Assembly: GCF_900157375.1 (NCBI RefSeq)
Contig: NZ_LT721901.1
Span: forward strand, 1,234,365-1,298,364
DNA length: 64,000 nt
Direction: 5' to 3'
From: Mycobacterium rhizamassiliense
GTDB lineage: Bacteria; Actinomycetota; Actinomycetes; Mycobacteriales; Mycobacteriaceae
Part shown: positions 1 through 8,693 of the stretch, in pieces
Layout: every line of letters starts with the position of its first letter
Position numbering within the stretch: the stretch's first letter is position 1
Notes under the pieces: model-generated
Databases searched by the model: none
What the model saw: only the letters and a program-made list of their open reading frames with translations
Told to the model about the DNA's origin: nothing
Position numbers and translations under genes: made by a program

Positions 1-444
1 CAGCATGATCGCCAGGTCGACCAGGCCCCGGTCCAGGGCGTCGGCCAGCGAGACGTTGCGGTCCAGCCGGAAGCGGGTCCGCCGATCGGGCAGCCGCTCG
101 CGCAGCACGCTGGTCAGCGCGGGCAGCATCACGTCAGCCCCGTGCTCGGTGGCCCCGATGGTCACCAACGTGTGTTCGGTGGCGCCGAGGTCGTCGAGCG
201 CCGCGTCGTGCGCCGCCAGGATCGTGCGGGCATGCCGTAGCACCTTCTGACCGACCTCGGTGAACGAGATGCCGCGGCCCGAGCGCTCGACCACCGGCTC
301 GCCGACCACGCTCTCCACCTTGCGCAGATGCTGGCTGACCGCCGACTGGCTCAGGTGCAGCGCGGCGGCCGCCCGGTGAAACCCGCCACAATCGGCGACC
401 GCGACGAGGCTGCGCAGCGGCGCGATGTCGAGCACCTGAGGCAT
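1..444 (-). CDS. LysR-family transcriptional regulator, N-terminal part (cut by window edge)
   Basis: The first 148 residues are present and the C-terminal part lies beyond base 1. The protein opens with a LysR winged helix-turn-helix (about residues 5-65) containing AAAALHLSQSAVSQHLRKVE, followed by a linker helix and the start of a substrate-binding domain. The ATG at 444 is chosen because the HTH begins a few residues later, as is usual for the family. It is divergent from an EamA-type transporter with a LysR-type box between them, so it probably controls that transporter and itself. The effector cannot be read from the sequence. Confidence 0.9.
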   Translation of the reverse strand, partial: MPQVLDIAPLRSLVAVADCGGFHRAAAALHLSQSAVSQHLRKVESVVGEPVVERSGRGISFTEVGQKVLRHARTILAAHDAALDDLGATEHTLVTIGATEHGADVMLPALTSVLRERLPDRRTRFRLDRNVSLADALDRGLVDLAIML

Positions 445-457
445 GTCGCCAGCCTAG

Positions 458-480
458 ATTGATTAGGAAATTTGATCAAT
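458..480. promoter_or_regulatory. Candidate LysR-type operator (T-N11-A)
   Basis: ATTGAT (458-463) and ATCAAT (475-480) form a perfect inverted repeat separated by exactly 11 bases, which fits the T-N11-A rule for LysR binding sites. It lies 14 bases upstream of the lysR start, in the gap shared with the exporter gene. The repeat is directly visible; binding is inferred. Confidence 0.6.
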
Positions 481-591
481 CGCCTGCAAGATCGCCCCTG
501 TATTCCCGAAACGTCGGCCTAACTAATTACGAATCGTGATCGGTTGCGATCGCCAATAATCGTTGGACGAGATGGGTCCGTCTTGGCGACC

Positions 592-1557
592 ATGTTCGGT
601 ATGCCCCTGCCACGCATGCCGCTGCGCACCGCCTCCTCGGTGACCCTGTCCTACGCGATCGGATATCCCATCGGGGCGCTCGCCGTGGCCGCGATGACCC
701 CCATGGCCGTGTTGGTCCTGCGATTCTCTTTGGCGGCAATCATTTTGGCGTTACTGGCGCTGGTGGCCCGGACCGCCTGGCCGCGTGGCGCGCAGCTGGG
801 CCACGTCGTCGTCACGGGCCTGCTCATCCAGGCCGTGCAGTTCTGCTGCCTGTACGAGGCGCTACTGCTCGGGGCGCCCGCGGTGCTCTGCGCGGTGGTG
901 ATCGCGATGAACCCCGTCGCCACCGCGATCCTGGCCGCGCTGTTCCTGCGGGAACCGCTCGGCACGCAACGGGTGATCGCGCTGGTCCTCGGCGTCGTCG
1001 CGGTGTTCGCCGCGTGCGCCAACAGGCTGGTGAGCGCGCACGGCGTCGACCCCGTCATCGCGCTGCTGGTGATCGGGTTGCTCGGGCTTTCGGCCGGCGG
1101 GGTGTACCAACAGCGGTACTGCGCGGGCGTCGACTTTCGCGCGATGGGCGCGGTGCAGAACGCGGTGGCGCTGGTTCCCGCGGCGGCGCTCGCCGCGCTG
1201 ACGCCCTTCGCCGTGCACGACGCCGCCAACGCCTACGTCGCGGTTGCCGGCATGGTGCTGCTGAACGCGACGCTCGCCGTCAGCCTGTACCTGCGCGCCA
1301 TCAGCAATCACGGCGCGGCGGCGGTGGCGATGCTGTTCGCCGTCATTCCCGCGGTCGCCGCGGTGTTGTGCTGGCTGATGCTCGGGCAGCGCCCGGACAT
1401 CGGCGTCGCGATCGGCCTGGTCGCCGGTGGTCTCGCGTGCTGGCTGAACAGCCGCGCCTCGGCCCGCCGTCGCGCGGCGCAGCCAAGCCCGGAACCCGTT
1501 GTGGTGCAACCGGATCTGGCGGCGTGTTCGGCGGCGGCACCCGTTCGTCAGAACTGA
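592..1557 (+). CDS. EamA/DMT-superfamily inner-membrane transporter
   Basis: The product is about 321 residues with some ten hydrophobic helices in two EamA repeats, typical of drug/metabolite exporters (RhaT/YdcZ type). The N-terminal helix starts near TASSVTLSYAIGYPIGALAV. A TTG at 544 would add 16 residues, but the ATG at 592 places the first membrane helix close to the N terminus as in relatives. The divergent LysR gene suggests inducible export of a small metabolite. The C-terminal tail is short and proline-rich. The 3' end overlaps the convergent gene by 10 bases. The substrate is unknown. Confidence 0.8.
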   Translation: MFGMPLPRMPLRTASSVTLSYAIGYPIGALAVAAMTPMAVLVLRFSLAAIILALLALVARTAWPRGAQLGHVVVTGLLIQAVQFCCLYEALLLGAPAVLCAVVIAMNPVATAILAALFLREPLGTQRVIALVLGVVAVFAACANRLVSAHGVDPVIALLVIGLLGLSAGGVYQQRYCAGVDFRAMGAVQNAVALVPAAALAALTPFAVHDAANAYVAVAGMVLLNATLAVSLYLRAISNHGAAAVAMLFAVIPAVAAVLCWLMLGQRPDIGVAIGLVAGGLACWLNSRASARRRAAQPSPEPVVVQPDLAACSAAAPVRQN

Positions 1558-2687
1558 AACAGGCGGCTGTCCGGCGACGGCCCGTCCACCGGGCGGACCA
1601 GCCCGGCGCCGGTGATCAACGGCAGGTCCAGCGCGGACAACAGTCCGGGCGCCGCGGCGTAGACCGCAGGGATGGCGTTGACCATGCGGGACGAGCCCGC
1701 GATGCGCGCGCCCAGGTCGTGGTCGTGGTCCTCGGCCATCTCGAATTCGCAGCGCATGCTGGGCGATCCGTCGATCTCGACGCGGTACACACCCTGGCCC
1801 GAGGCCGGCCCGTAGCCGAGGTCCTTCGGCGGCAGGCTGATGTACGGCTGCGGCCACTGCGGGGCGATGTCGTCGCGCATCCGCGTCACGTGATCGATCA
1901 CGAAAGTGGCCGTGTCGCCGACGTATCCGGTCAGCGTCGAGCGCATCGCGGCGATCGTCCCGGCCGCGATATGGCCGGTCGGCGTGTCGAAAGACTCGGT
2001 GGCCGCGGCGCGTTCGTTGCTCTCCTCGATGCGGTCGACTTTGACGCCCAGCCCGGCGGCGAGCTGATGCACCACCGGGCCCCAGCCGAACGTGAAGACG
2101 CCGGGGGTCGCCGCGAAGGCCTGGTATTCCGGTGGCTTGCCGAAGCCGAGAATCTCGTAGACCGCCGCCTCGTCGGGGTAGGTCGCGTAGTTGAACATCT
2201 CCGTCACCCGGACCGAGTCGATGACCCGCGAGACGCCCGTAAGCACCAGCGGCAGAACGTCATTGGCGAAGCCGGAGTCGATACCGGTGGTGAAAAAGGA
2301 CACCCCGCCGTCGGCGGCGGCCTGGCGCAGCGGATCGGTGAACGCCGCGTCGACGCCGTCGGGATAGACCAGCGGCACCACCGAACACGACACCACGTTC
2401 TTACCGGCCCGCAGGATCGACACCATGTCGCCGACGGCCTCCAGCGGCCGTAGGTTGGCGCCCGCCGCGTACACCACCACGTCGGCGTCGCCGGCCAGCA
2501 GCGCCGCCGGGTCCTGCGTGGCCAGCACCCCGACCGGCGCGATGCCGCACAGCTCCCCCGCGTCGCGGCCGGCCTTGGCGTCGCTGTGCACCACGACGTC
2601 GACCAGTTCCAGCTCGGGGTGGTCGATTACCCCGCGCAGCGCGATCACGCCCATGGAACCCGGGCCCCAAACCCCCACCTTGATCAC
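1548..2687 (-). CDS. DapB-fold NAD(P)-dependent reductase (2,4-diaminopentanoate dehydrogenase-like), copy 1
   Basis: The product has 379 residues. An N-terminal Rossmann fold starts at GVWGPGSMG (about residues 5-13), followed by a dihydrodipicolinate-reductase-like domain. Proteins of this type are usually annotated as dihydrodipicolinate reductase or amine dehydrogenase-like, but they are longer than DapB and their mycobacterial substrate is unknown. The GTG start at 2687 follows an AGGAG ribosome site with good spacing. A paralogue lies at 43880-44980. The gene is divergent from an IclR regulator across a 61-base gap holding a perfect palindrome, which suggests specific control. Confidence 0.75.
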   Translation of the reverse strand: MIKVGVWGPGSMGVIALRGVIDHPELELVDVVVHSDAKAGRDAGELCGIAPVGVLATQDPAALLAGDADVVVYAAGANLRPLEAVGDMVSILRAGKNVVSCSVVPLVYPDGVDAAFTDPLRQAAADGGVSFFTTGIDSGFANDVLPLVLTGVSRVIDSVRVTEMFNYATYPDEAAVYEILGFGKPPEYQAFAATPGVFTFGWGPVVHQLAAGLGVKVDRIEESNERAAATESFDTPTGHIAAGTIAAMRSTLTGYVGDTATFVIDHVTRMRDDIAPQWPQPYISLPPKDLGYGPASGQGVYRVEIDGSPSMRCEFEMAEDHDHDLGARIAGSSRMVNAIPAVYAAAPGLLSALDLPLITGAGLVRPVDGPSPDSRLFQF

Positions 2688-2693
2688 AGTTTC

Positions 2694-2707
2694 TCCTAAT
2701 ATTAGGA
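2694..2707. promoter_or_regulatory. Perfect 14-bp palindrome, candidate IclR operator
   Basis: TCCTAATATTAGGA is self-complementary over all 14 bases. It lies in the gap between the divergent reductase and IclR genes and overlaps the reductase's ribosome-binding sequence. A bound regulator here could block the reductase and affect its own promoter. The palindrome is seen; the function is inferred. Confidence 0.6.
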
Positions 2708-2748
2708 CGCGCTTTCTTACATTTTGGACGGATGGTAGGAACCTGGCC

Positions 2749-3612
2749 ATGGATACGTCAACCACCAAGTCACCGCCGACCGCCCGGGTGATGGACGTGC
2801 TTGGCACGTTGGCGAATTCGCCGCACGGGCGCACCTCGGCCGAACTGGCGAAGATCTGCGGCATCAGCACCTCGACGTGCGCCCTGGTGCTCGCCGAGCT
2901 GGAACGCCGATCCTGGGTGTCGCGGCGTGACGATCGCCGCTTCTGCCTGGGCAGCGGACTGTTCGGGCTCGTGCACGGCCTGCGGGCGCAGTTCCCGCTG
3001 CTCGACCGCGGGCGCGAGGCGCTGGACTTCCTGCACGACACGCTCGGCGCGGGCTGCTCGATGTCGCGGATCGGCGGCCGGCAGCTCACCACCATCGACA
3101 CCGTCGGGCACGGCACCGACGGTGGGCATGCCGTCGGGCAGCGCTTCCCGATCGATCCGCCGTTCGGATTGGTCGCGATGGCCTGGCGCGACGACCAGTC
3201 CGTCGCGGCGTGGCTGCAGCGGGTGCTGCCGCGGCTGACCCGCACCGAGATCGCGCAGCATCAGCGGGTGCTGTCCGACATCCGGGCCCGGGGCTACGGC
3301 GCGTGGCGGTTCGACGACACCCACCAGTCGCTGCACCACCGCCTGGCCGGCGTGCTGGCATCGCTGGAGCCGACCGCGCAGATCACCCGCCAACTGACCA
3401 CGCTGATGACGATGGTCACGCTGCAGTCGGTGACCGATTCGCTCGAAACGGATTTGCCGTCAACCGAATTCGTGGTGTTGCCGATCTTCGGATCCGACGG
3501 GCAGCCCGAATTCCAGATCGAAATCCATCTGGGCGGGCCGGCCGGTCTGACGCCGGCCGACCTGGATGCCGCACTCGCGCACGCGCAGGGGCTGCTGACG
3601 GCACTACCCTGA
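2749..3612 (+). CDS. IclR-family transcriptional regulator
   Basis: The product has 287 residues. The N-terminal winged HTH (about residues 10-65, including RTSAELAKICGISTSTCALV) is followed by an effector domain that is only loosely IclR-like. The ATG at 2749 is the first plausible in-frame start after the shared promoter gap. The gene diverges from the reductase at 1548-2687 and is followed five bases later by pirin, so the two may be cotranscribed. It likely regulates the neighbouring reductase in response to a small organic acid or a pathway intermediate. Confidence 0.75.
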   Translation: MDTSTTKSPPTARVMDVLGTLANSPHGRTSAELAKICGISTSTCALVLAELERRSWVSRRDDRRFCLGSGLFGLVHGLRAQFPLLDRGREALDFLHDTLGAGCSMSRIGGRQLTTIDTVGHGTDGGHAVGQRFPIDPPFGLVAMAWRDDQSVAAWLQRVLPRLTRTEIAQHQRVLSDIRARGYGAWRFDDTHQSLHHRLAGVLASLEPTAQITRQLTTLMTMVTLQSVTDSLETDLPSTEFVVLPIFGSDGQPEFQIEIHLGGPAGLTPADLDAALAHAQGLLTALP

Positions 3613-3617
3613 AGATC

Positions 3618-4343
3618 ATGTCTGCCACCGCGGAGCTCCGGCGCGCGGCCGACCGGGCGGTCACCACGGCGCCCTGGCTGCAGTCCCGGCACTCGTTCTC
3701 GTTCGGCGACCACTATGACCCGGACAACACGCACCACGGGCTGCTGCTGGTGAACAACGACGACATCGTTGAACCCAACACCGGCTTCGACACCCACCCA
3801 CACCGGGACATGGAGATCGTGACCTGGGTGCTGCGCGGCGAGCTCACCCACTCCGACTCCGCGGGAAATCATGGCGTGATCTATCCGGGCCTGGCCCAGC
3901 GCATGTCGGCGGGCAGCGGGATCCTGCATTCGGAGAAGAACGATTCATCTTTCGCGCCAGTGCATTTCGTGCAGATGTGGGTGGCGCCCGACGAGGCCGG
4001 CATCGCCCCCGGCTACCAGCAGCAGCTCGTCGACGACGAGCTCTTGAGCGCGGGCCTGGTGACCATCGCGTCGGGCATGCCCGGGCACGACGCCGCCATC
4101 TCGCTGCACAATCGCAACGCCGCGCTGCACGTCGCACGGCTGCAGCCCGGCGGCACCGCCGGCACGCCGGCCGCCCGCTACGTGCATCTGTTCGTGGCAC
4201 GCGGCCGGGTCGCCGTGGAGGGCATCGGCGAAGTCGGCGCCGGCGACGCGGTCCGGTTCATCGACGACGACGGGCGACGGCTGACGGCGAGCGACCCGGC
4301 AGAAGTCCTGATCTGGGAGATGCACGCGGGACTGGGCGGCTAA
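3618..4343 (+). CDS. Pirin-family cupin protein (Rv0181c-like)
   Basis: The product has 241 residues. An N-terminal cupin carries the pirin metal site FDTHPHRDMEIVTW (about residues 57-70) and the HSE segment near ILHSEKND. Pirins are iron-binding cupins. Some have quercetinase activity and others are transcriptional cofactors; the role in mycobacteria is not settled. The position next to the Rv0180c-like membrane gene matches the M. tuberculosis order. It starts five bases after the IclR stop, which suggests coupling here. Confidence 0.85.
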   Translation: MSATAELRRAADRAVTTAPWLQSRHSFSFGDHYDPDNTHHGLLLVNNDDIVEPNTGFDTHPHRDMEIVTWVLRGELTHSDSAGNHGVIYPGLAQRMSAGSGILHSEKNDSSFAPVHFVQMWVAPDEAGIAPGYQQQLVDDELLSAGLVTIASGMPGHDAAISLHNRNAALHVARLQPGGTAGTPAARYVHLFVARGRVAVEGIGEVGAGDAVRFIDDDGRRLTASDPAEVLIWEMHAGLGG

Positions 4344-4378
4344 CCCAATAGGGTTGGGCAGGACGGACAGGAGCCCGC

Positions 4379-5842
4379 ATGTCTCAATCGCAGCCGCGGC
4401 ACGCGGCGCCGAACCCGAAGCACAACGTAAAAGCGCTTCGGAGCGTGCGGTTCTGGGCGTTGCCGATCCTGGCCACGCTGGCGCTGATGTCGGCCCTGTG
4501 CGCGCTGTATCTCGGCGGCATCCTGAATCCCGCGGCCAACCTGCGGCACTTCCCGATCGCCGTCGTCAACGAGGACGCCGGGCCCACCGGCGCAAGGATC
4601 GCCAACGGCCTGACGGCGAATCTGGACAAGAACAAATTCGACGTCCGCGTGGTCTCGCACGAAGAGGGCAAGCGACTGCTGGACAACGCCCAGGTATATG
4701 GCGAGATGCTGATTCCGGTCAACCTGTCCACCCGGCTGCGCGAGCTCGGCGAGAGCGCGTTCGAGCCCGGACACGTCGACCGGCCGTCGATCACGATCTT
4801 CACCAACCAGCGCGCGGGCACCCTGGGTTCGGCCATCGCGGGTCAGACCCTGAACGCGGCGGCGGTGGAGATCAACAAGGCTGTTGCCCAACAACTTTCG
4901 CACCAGGTAGCCGCCCGGTCGGCCGGGGTGCCGCTGCCCGGGATCGCGCAGCTGGGACTCGCCGACCCCATCGACTTCAAGTCGACCGTCTACAACCCGC
5001 TCCCGGACGGGACCGGCAACGGGCTGTCGGCCTTCTACTATGCGCTGTTGCTGCTGCTGGCCGGGTTCACCGGCAGCATCGTGGTCAGCACCCTGGTCGA
5101 CTCCCTGCTCGGCTACGTGCCCGCCGAGTGGGGCCCGGTGTACCGCTTCGCCGAACAGGCCAACATCTCGCGCTTTCGCACCCTGCTGGTCAAGTGGGCG
5201 ATCATGGTGGTGCTGGCGCTGGTGACCTCGGCCGTCTATCTCGCCATCGCCCATGGGCTGGGCATGCCAATTCCACTTGGCTTCCAGCTGTGGGCATTTG
5301 GGGCATTCGCCATCGTCGCGGTCGGCGTCACGTCCAGTTCGCTGATCGCGGTGCTCGGGTCGATGGGATTGCTGTTCAGCATGCTGATTTTCGTGATCCT
5401 CGGCCTGCCGTCAGCGGGCGCCACGGTGCCGCTGCAGGCGGTTCCGCCGCTGTTCGGGTGGCTGGCCGAATTCGAGCCGATGCACCAGGTGTTCCTGGGC
5501 GTGCGCTGCCTGCTGTACCTCAACGGCGCGGGACAGGCCGGCCTGTCGCAGGCGGTGTGGCTGACGGCGGCCGGACTGGCGATCGGCCTGTTGGTCGGCG
5601 GCATCGTCACGAGGCTCTACGACCGCAGCGGATTCCACCGAATCCCCGGGGCCGTCGAGTTGGCGATCGCCGAGGGCCACCAGGCGCAACACAAGTCGCG
5701 CGCGGGCAAGGGCGCGACGCCCGTCGACGCCGAGCCCGCCAAGGCCGAGCCCGCCGAGCCTGAGTCCGAGGCCGCCAGCCCTGAGTCCGAGGCCGCCAAG
5801 CCCGAACCGGCCGAGCGCGAAACCCCAAGCGAGCAAACGTAA
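4379..5842 (+). CDS. YhgE/Pip- or DUF3533-like multi-pass membrane protein (Rv0180c-like)
   Basis: The product has 487 residues. It has one N-terminal membrane helix (about residues 28-50), a large extracytoplasmic domain opening with FPIAVVNEDAG, then about five membrane helices in the C-terminal half. This is the architecture of the YhgE/Pip and ABC-2-permease-like group. The VVNEDAG motif is typical of these proteins. The last 60 or so residues are a repetitive Glu/Ala/Pro tail (EPAKAEPAEPESEAASPESE), probably cytoplasmic and disordered. A GGACAGGAG ribosome site precedes the ATG. The transported substrate or partner is unknown. Confidence 0.8.
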   Translation: MSQSQPRHAAPNPKHNVKALRSVRFWALPILATLALMSALCALYLGGILNPAANLRHFPIAVVNEDAGPTGARIANGLTANLDKNKFDVRVVSHEEGKRLLDNAQVYGEMLIPVNLSTRLRELGESAFEPGHVDRPSITIFTNQRAGTLGSAIAGQTLNAAAVEINKAVAQQLSHQVAARSAGVPLPGIAQLGLADPIDFKSTVYNPLPDGTGNGLSAFYYALLLLLAGFTGSIVVSTLVDSLLGYVPAEWGPVYRFAEQANISRFRTLLVKWAIMVVLALVTSAVYLAIAHGLGMPIPLGFQLWAFGAFAIVAVGVTSSSLIAVLGSMGLLFSMLIFVILGLPSAGATVPLQAVPPLFGWLAEFEPMHQVFLGVRCLLYLNGAGQAGLSQAVWLTAAGLAIGLLVGGIVTRLYDRSGFHRIPGAVELAIAEGHQAQHKSRAGKGATPVDAEPAKAEPAEPESEAASPESEAAKPEPAERETPSEQT

Positions 5843-5881
5843 TTCCAGCGCGGCCATACCGTCACGCAACCGTGATCTTGA

Positions 5882-5910
5882 TTGACAGTGTGACAGATGT
5901 GACTGATGAT
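5882..5910 (+). promoter_or_regulatory. Candidate sigma-A-type promoter for lprO
   Basis: TTGACA (5882-5887) and GATGAT (5905-5910) are 17 bases apart, 38 bases before the GTG of lprO. A second TTGACG (5923-5928) and TATCGT (5945-5950) pair exists, but its -10 would overlap the start codon, so it is less likely. This is a sequence match only. Confidence 0.4.
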
Positions 5911-5948
5911 GTTCCTGTTGCATTGACGTTCTGGCCGAAAGGGCTATC

Positions 5949-7043
5949 GTGCGGACACGTACCGCCAGGTTGCGTCGACTGGCGGCCAAGTTCGCGGCCA
6001 GTCTGACGGCGGTAGCGGCCTGCGCGGCGCTGGCGACCATCGCCGGGGCGCCGACGGCACATGCCGCCGACGGCCGCGAGGCGCTGGCGAGCGCCATCGG
6101 TTCCACCAAGGGCACGTACCTGGTCTACAACTTTGGCCCCGGCCACCCCACCCCGCTGCTGGACGCCTCCGGTCACTGGTACGAGATGAACAGCGGCGGC
6201 CACCTGATGATCATCAAGAACGCGGCGAGCAGGCTGGCGCCGCACCTGCTGGTCGACACGCACCAGGGCGATCAGGCGCGTTGCGAGAACAATCCCGGGG
6301 CCCGTACCGGCGAGGGGTTGTGGCAGGCATCCGAGCTCTACACGCCGCTGCAGGCCTGGCAGCGGATGGGACAGCCGAGCATCGCGATCAACGCCAACTT
6401 CTTCGACGTGCGCGGGCAGAAGGGTGGCAGCTGGCGCACGACCGGCTGCAGCTCGCCGCTGGGCGCGTTCGTCGACAACACCAACGGCCAGGGCCGCGCG
6501 AACCAGGCGGTCACCGGGACCGCCGCCTACCCGGGCAAGCAGGGGCTCTCGGGCGGCGGCGAGAACTGGTCGTCGCTGACGACGATGATCCTGCCGTCCG
6601 GCGGTGCGCCATATGTGGTGTGGCCCAGGGGCAAGAACGACTACGACGCCGCCACCCCGGTGGTGGCCGACCTGCTGAACAAGAACGAGAAGTTCGTCGC
6701 CGTGTCGGGGATCGGGCTGCTGGCCCCCGGCCAGACCCAGCAGCTGCACGACGGCGGGCCCAGCGCGGCGCGTACGGCGCTGGCCTACGTGAAGCAGCGC
6801 GACGAGATGTACATCTTCGAGGGCGGCAGCTACACCCCGGACAACATGCAGGACCTGTTCCGCGGCCTGGGCAGCGACACGGCGGTCCTGCTGGACGGCG
6901 GCGGCTCCTCGGCGATCGTGCTGCGCCGCGACGGCGGCGGGATGTGGGCCGGCGCCGGATCGCCGAGGGGATCGTGTGACACCCGCGGTGTGCTCTGCGA
7001 TTCGCACGAACGCGCGCTGCCCAGCTGGCTGGCGTTCAACTAA
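5949..7043 (+). CDS. lprO: Exported phosphodiester glycosidase-domain protein, LprO-like (Rv0179c)
   Basis: The product has 364 residues. The N terminus has an arginine-rich region, a hydrophobic core and a lipobox-like VAAC (Cys about 25), so it may be a lipoprotein. An AHA signal-peptidase I site about 15 residues later is the alternative. The mature part matches the NAGPA/DUF2233 phosphodiester glycosidase fold, with INANFFD and the C-terminal hallmark LLDGGGSSAIVL. GTG at 5949 follows AAAGGG. It occupies the place of Rv0179c (lprO) beside mce1. Its natural substrate is unknown. Confidence 0.75.
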   Translation: MRTRTARLRRLAAKFAASLTAVAACAALATIAGAPTAHAADGREALASAIGSTKGTYLVYNFGPGHPTPLLDASGHWYEMNSGGHLMIIKNAASRLAPHLLVDTHQGDQARCENNPGARTGEGLWQASELYTPLQAWQRMGQPSIAINANFFDVRGQKGGSWRTTGCSSPLGAFVDNTNGQGRANQAVTGTAAYPGKQGLSGGGENWSSLTTMILPSGGAPYVVWPRGKNDYDAATPVVADLLNKNEKFVAVSGIGLLAPGQTQQLHDGGPSAARTALAYVKQRDEMYIFEGGSYTPDNMQDLFRGLGSDTAVLLDGGGSSAIVLRRDGGGMWAGAGSPRGSCDTRGVLCDSHERALPSWLAFN

Positions 7044-7741
7044 CTAGATTCTGGCGCAGCGCTTTTCGTAGCGGCGGGCCCGAAGAGGAATATCAGCAGG
7101 CTGGTGGCTATCACGGCGGCGATCACCGCGAACACCGGCGCGACGACGTAGCGCGACATGGTGGCACCGGCGAAGGCGCCCGCGCACATCGTGGAAACCA
7201 CGACCACGCGCAGCTTTTGGCGAGCCCCCGTGCCACCGGCCAGGCGGCTGTCCAGCCCGAGGCTGACGATCGTCGACGTCAGCACCGTGGTGGACAGTTC
7301 CTGAATTCCGAACTGGCGGGCGCTGGAATGCTGCAGGCCGAACGTCACCGCCAGCAGCCCGATCATGATCAGCTTGGTGTCGTCGTGGTAGTGCAGCACG
7401 CCCGCGCCGGCCAGGATCGCGATCGTCACCAACAACGCGATCTCGATGCCCAACACGGTGGCGATCCACGGACGCGTCCGCTCGCCGAAATGCCGCGCCA
7501 GCCGGCCGCTGAGGATAGTGGTGCACACGAAGGTGGGCAGCGCCACCACGACGGCGGTCAGGTCGACGGCGGTCCTCGGGGCCAGCCAGAAGCCGAGGAA
7601 GACCACGTTGCCCGTCATGTTGGCGACGAAGACGTGGCCGAGCACCAGGATGCTGATCGAGTCGGCCAGCCCCGTCGCGAAGGTCAGCAGCAGCAGCGCC
7701 ACGGTCAACGACCGTTCGGAGATCGGCGACGTAACTGCCAT
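7040..7741 (-). CDS. DUF1275 (YoaK-family) membrane protein
   Basis: The product has 233 residues with about six or seven hydrophobic helices. DUF1275/YoaK features include TGLADSISILVLGHVFVANM near the N terminus and the downstream MTGNVV. The ATG at 7741 is preferred over a TTG nine bases upstream because the GGGA ribosome sequence sits at proper spacing from it. It is convergent with lprO, the last codons overlapping by four bases. It lies just beyond the end of the mce1 operon in the same direction, separated by about 50 bases. The function is unknown. Confidence 0.75.
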   Translation of the reverse strand: MAVTSPISERSLTVALLLLTFATGLADSISILVLGHVFVANMTGNVVFLGFWLAPRTAVDLTAVVVALPTFVCTTILSGRLARHFGERTRPWIATVLGIEIALLVTIAILAGAGVLHYHDDTKLIMIGLLAVTFGLQHSSARQFGIQELSTTVLTSTIVSLGLDSRLAGGTGARQKLRVVVVSTMCAGAFAGATMSRYVVAPVFAVIAAVIATSLLIFLFGPAATKSAAPESS

Positions 7742-7790
7742 GGGGCGCAATCCCTTTCGCGGCGGGCTAGCTCGCTTTCGCCGAGTGGCG

Positions 7791-8693
7791 CTACGTGTGC
7801 GGCGTCAGGTCCAACGAGGTGACGGTCGTCATCCTGGTCACCAGCCAGCGACCGTCCATGCGTTTCATGAACAGCCGGTAGGACAGGTACTTCAGCGCCG
7901 GGATTTCCTTGGTCAGCGGGCTCGTGGACGTGGTGTTCGTGTAGACGATGACGACGGCATTCGAATCGTCCAACGACTCGACCGCCGCGCCGGTGACCTG
8001 GGTCCTGTTGGTGATCTTCGCCTGCTTGTTGGGGGCGACGATCGCGTCGACGAACTTGCGGTACTGGGCCTCGAAGTCGCCGCTGAGATAGGACGCCGCG
8101 CGGTCGGCGAGCTTGTCCATGTTGTCGGGCGTGTAGGTCCACAGCGCCGTGATTGCATTGGCCGCGGTCTGGGCGACCTTCAATTTCGTTGCGGCGGTGG
8201 CGCGGTCGGTCAGGTACGGCTGCAGGGTCGCGCCCGCGAACGCCGCGGACCCGATGAACAGCGCGGCGGCGGTCCCCACGGCGATGCCGGCCCACTTGCC
8301 GGCCAGCCAGCGACGCCGGACCTTGGCCTCTTTGGTGGGGGCCTCCTCGGCTTCTTCGGCCCCGGCCTCGTCGTCCGCCTTGTCGGTCTCCTCCGCGTCG
8401 TCGGCGGCCTTATCGGTAGCCGCGGTCGCCTCGGGCTCGTCGCCATCGGCGGGCGCCGCCGTCTCGGGCTCGTCGCCGGATTCCGTTGTGGCAGCGGCGT
8501 TCGCGTGCTTCCCCCGCAGCCACCCGCGCCGGGCCTTGCGACCGCCGGCGTGGGCCGAGCTCTTCTCGACCGTCTCCGTGCCGCCGTCGCCCTGTTCGGC
8601 CGTGCCGAGTTCGCCGCTGGATTCCGTTGCGCCAGCGACTTTTCCGGTCTCGTCGCCGGTCAGACCACTGTCGTCAGATTGCTGATCTTCCAC
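7791..8693 (-). CDS. Mce-associated membrane protein (Rv0178-like) with long acidic N-terminal region
   Basis: The product has 300 residues, longer than the roughly 244 of Rv0178. About 150 residues of Glu/Asp/Ala-rich low complexity come first, then one membrane helix (near GIAVGTAAALFIGSAAFAGA) and an extracytoplasmic Mce-associated domain ending in LDLTPHT. The segment RRGWLRGK recurs as RRRWLAGK just before the helix, suggesting an internal duplication. The GTG at 8693 has AAGGA upstream and overlaps the previous gene by 34 bases. It is the last gene of the mce1 operon. Proteins of this class are thought to stabilise or assist Mce transporters. Confidence 0.8.
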   Translation of the reverse strand: MEDQQSDDSGLTGDETGKVAGATESSGELGTAEQGDGGTETVEKSSAHAGGRKARRGWLRGKHANAAATTESGDEPETAAPADGDEPEATAATDKAADDAEETDKADDEAGAEEAEEAPTKEAKVRRRWLAGKWAGIAVGTAAALFIGSAAFAGATLQPYLTDRATAATKLKVAQTAANAITALWTYTPDNMDKLADRAASYLSGDFEAQYRKFVDAIVAPNKQAKITNRTQVTGAAVESLDDSNAVVIVYTNTTSTSPLTKEIPALKYLSYRLFMKRMDGRWLVTRMTTVTSLDLTPHT

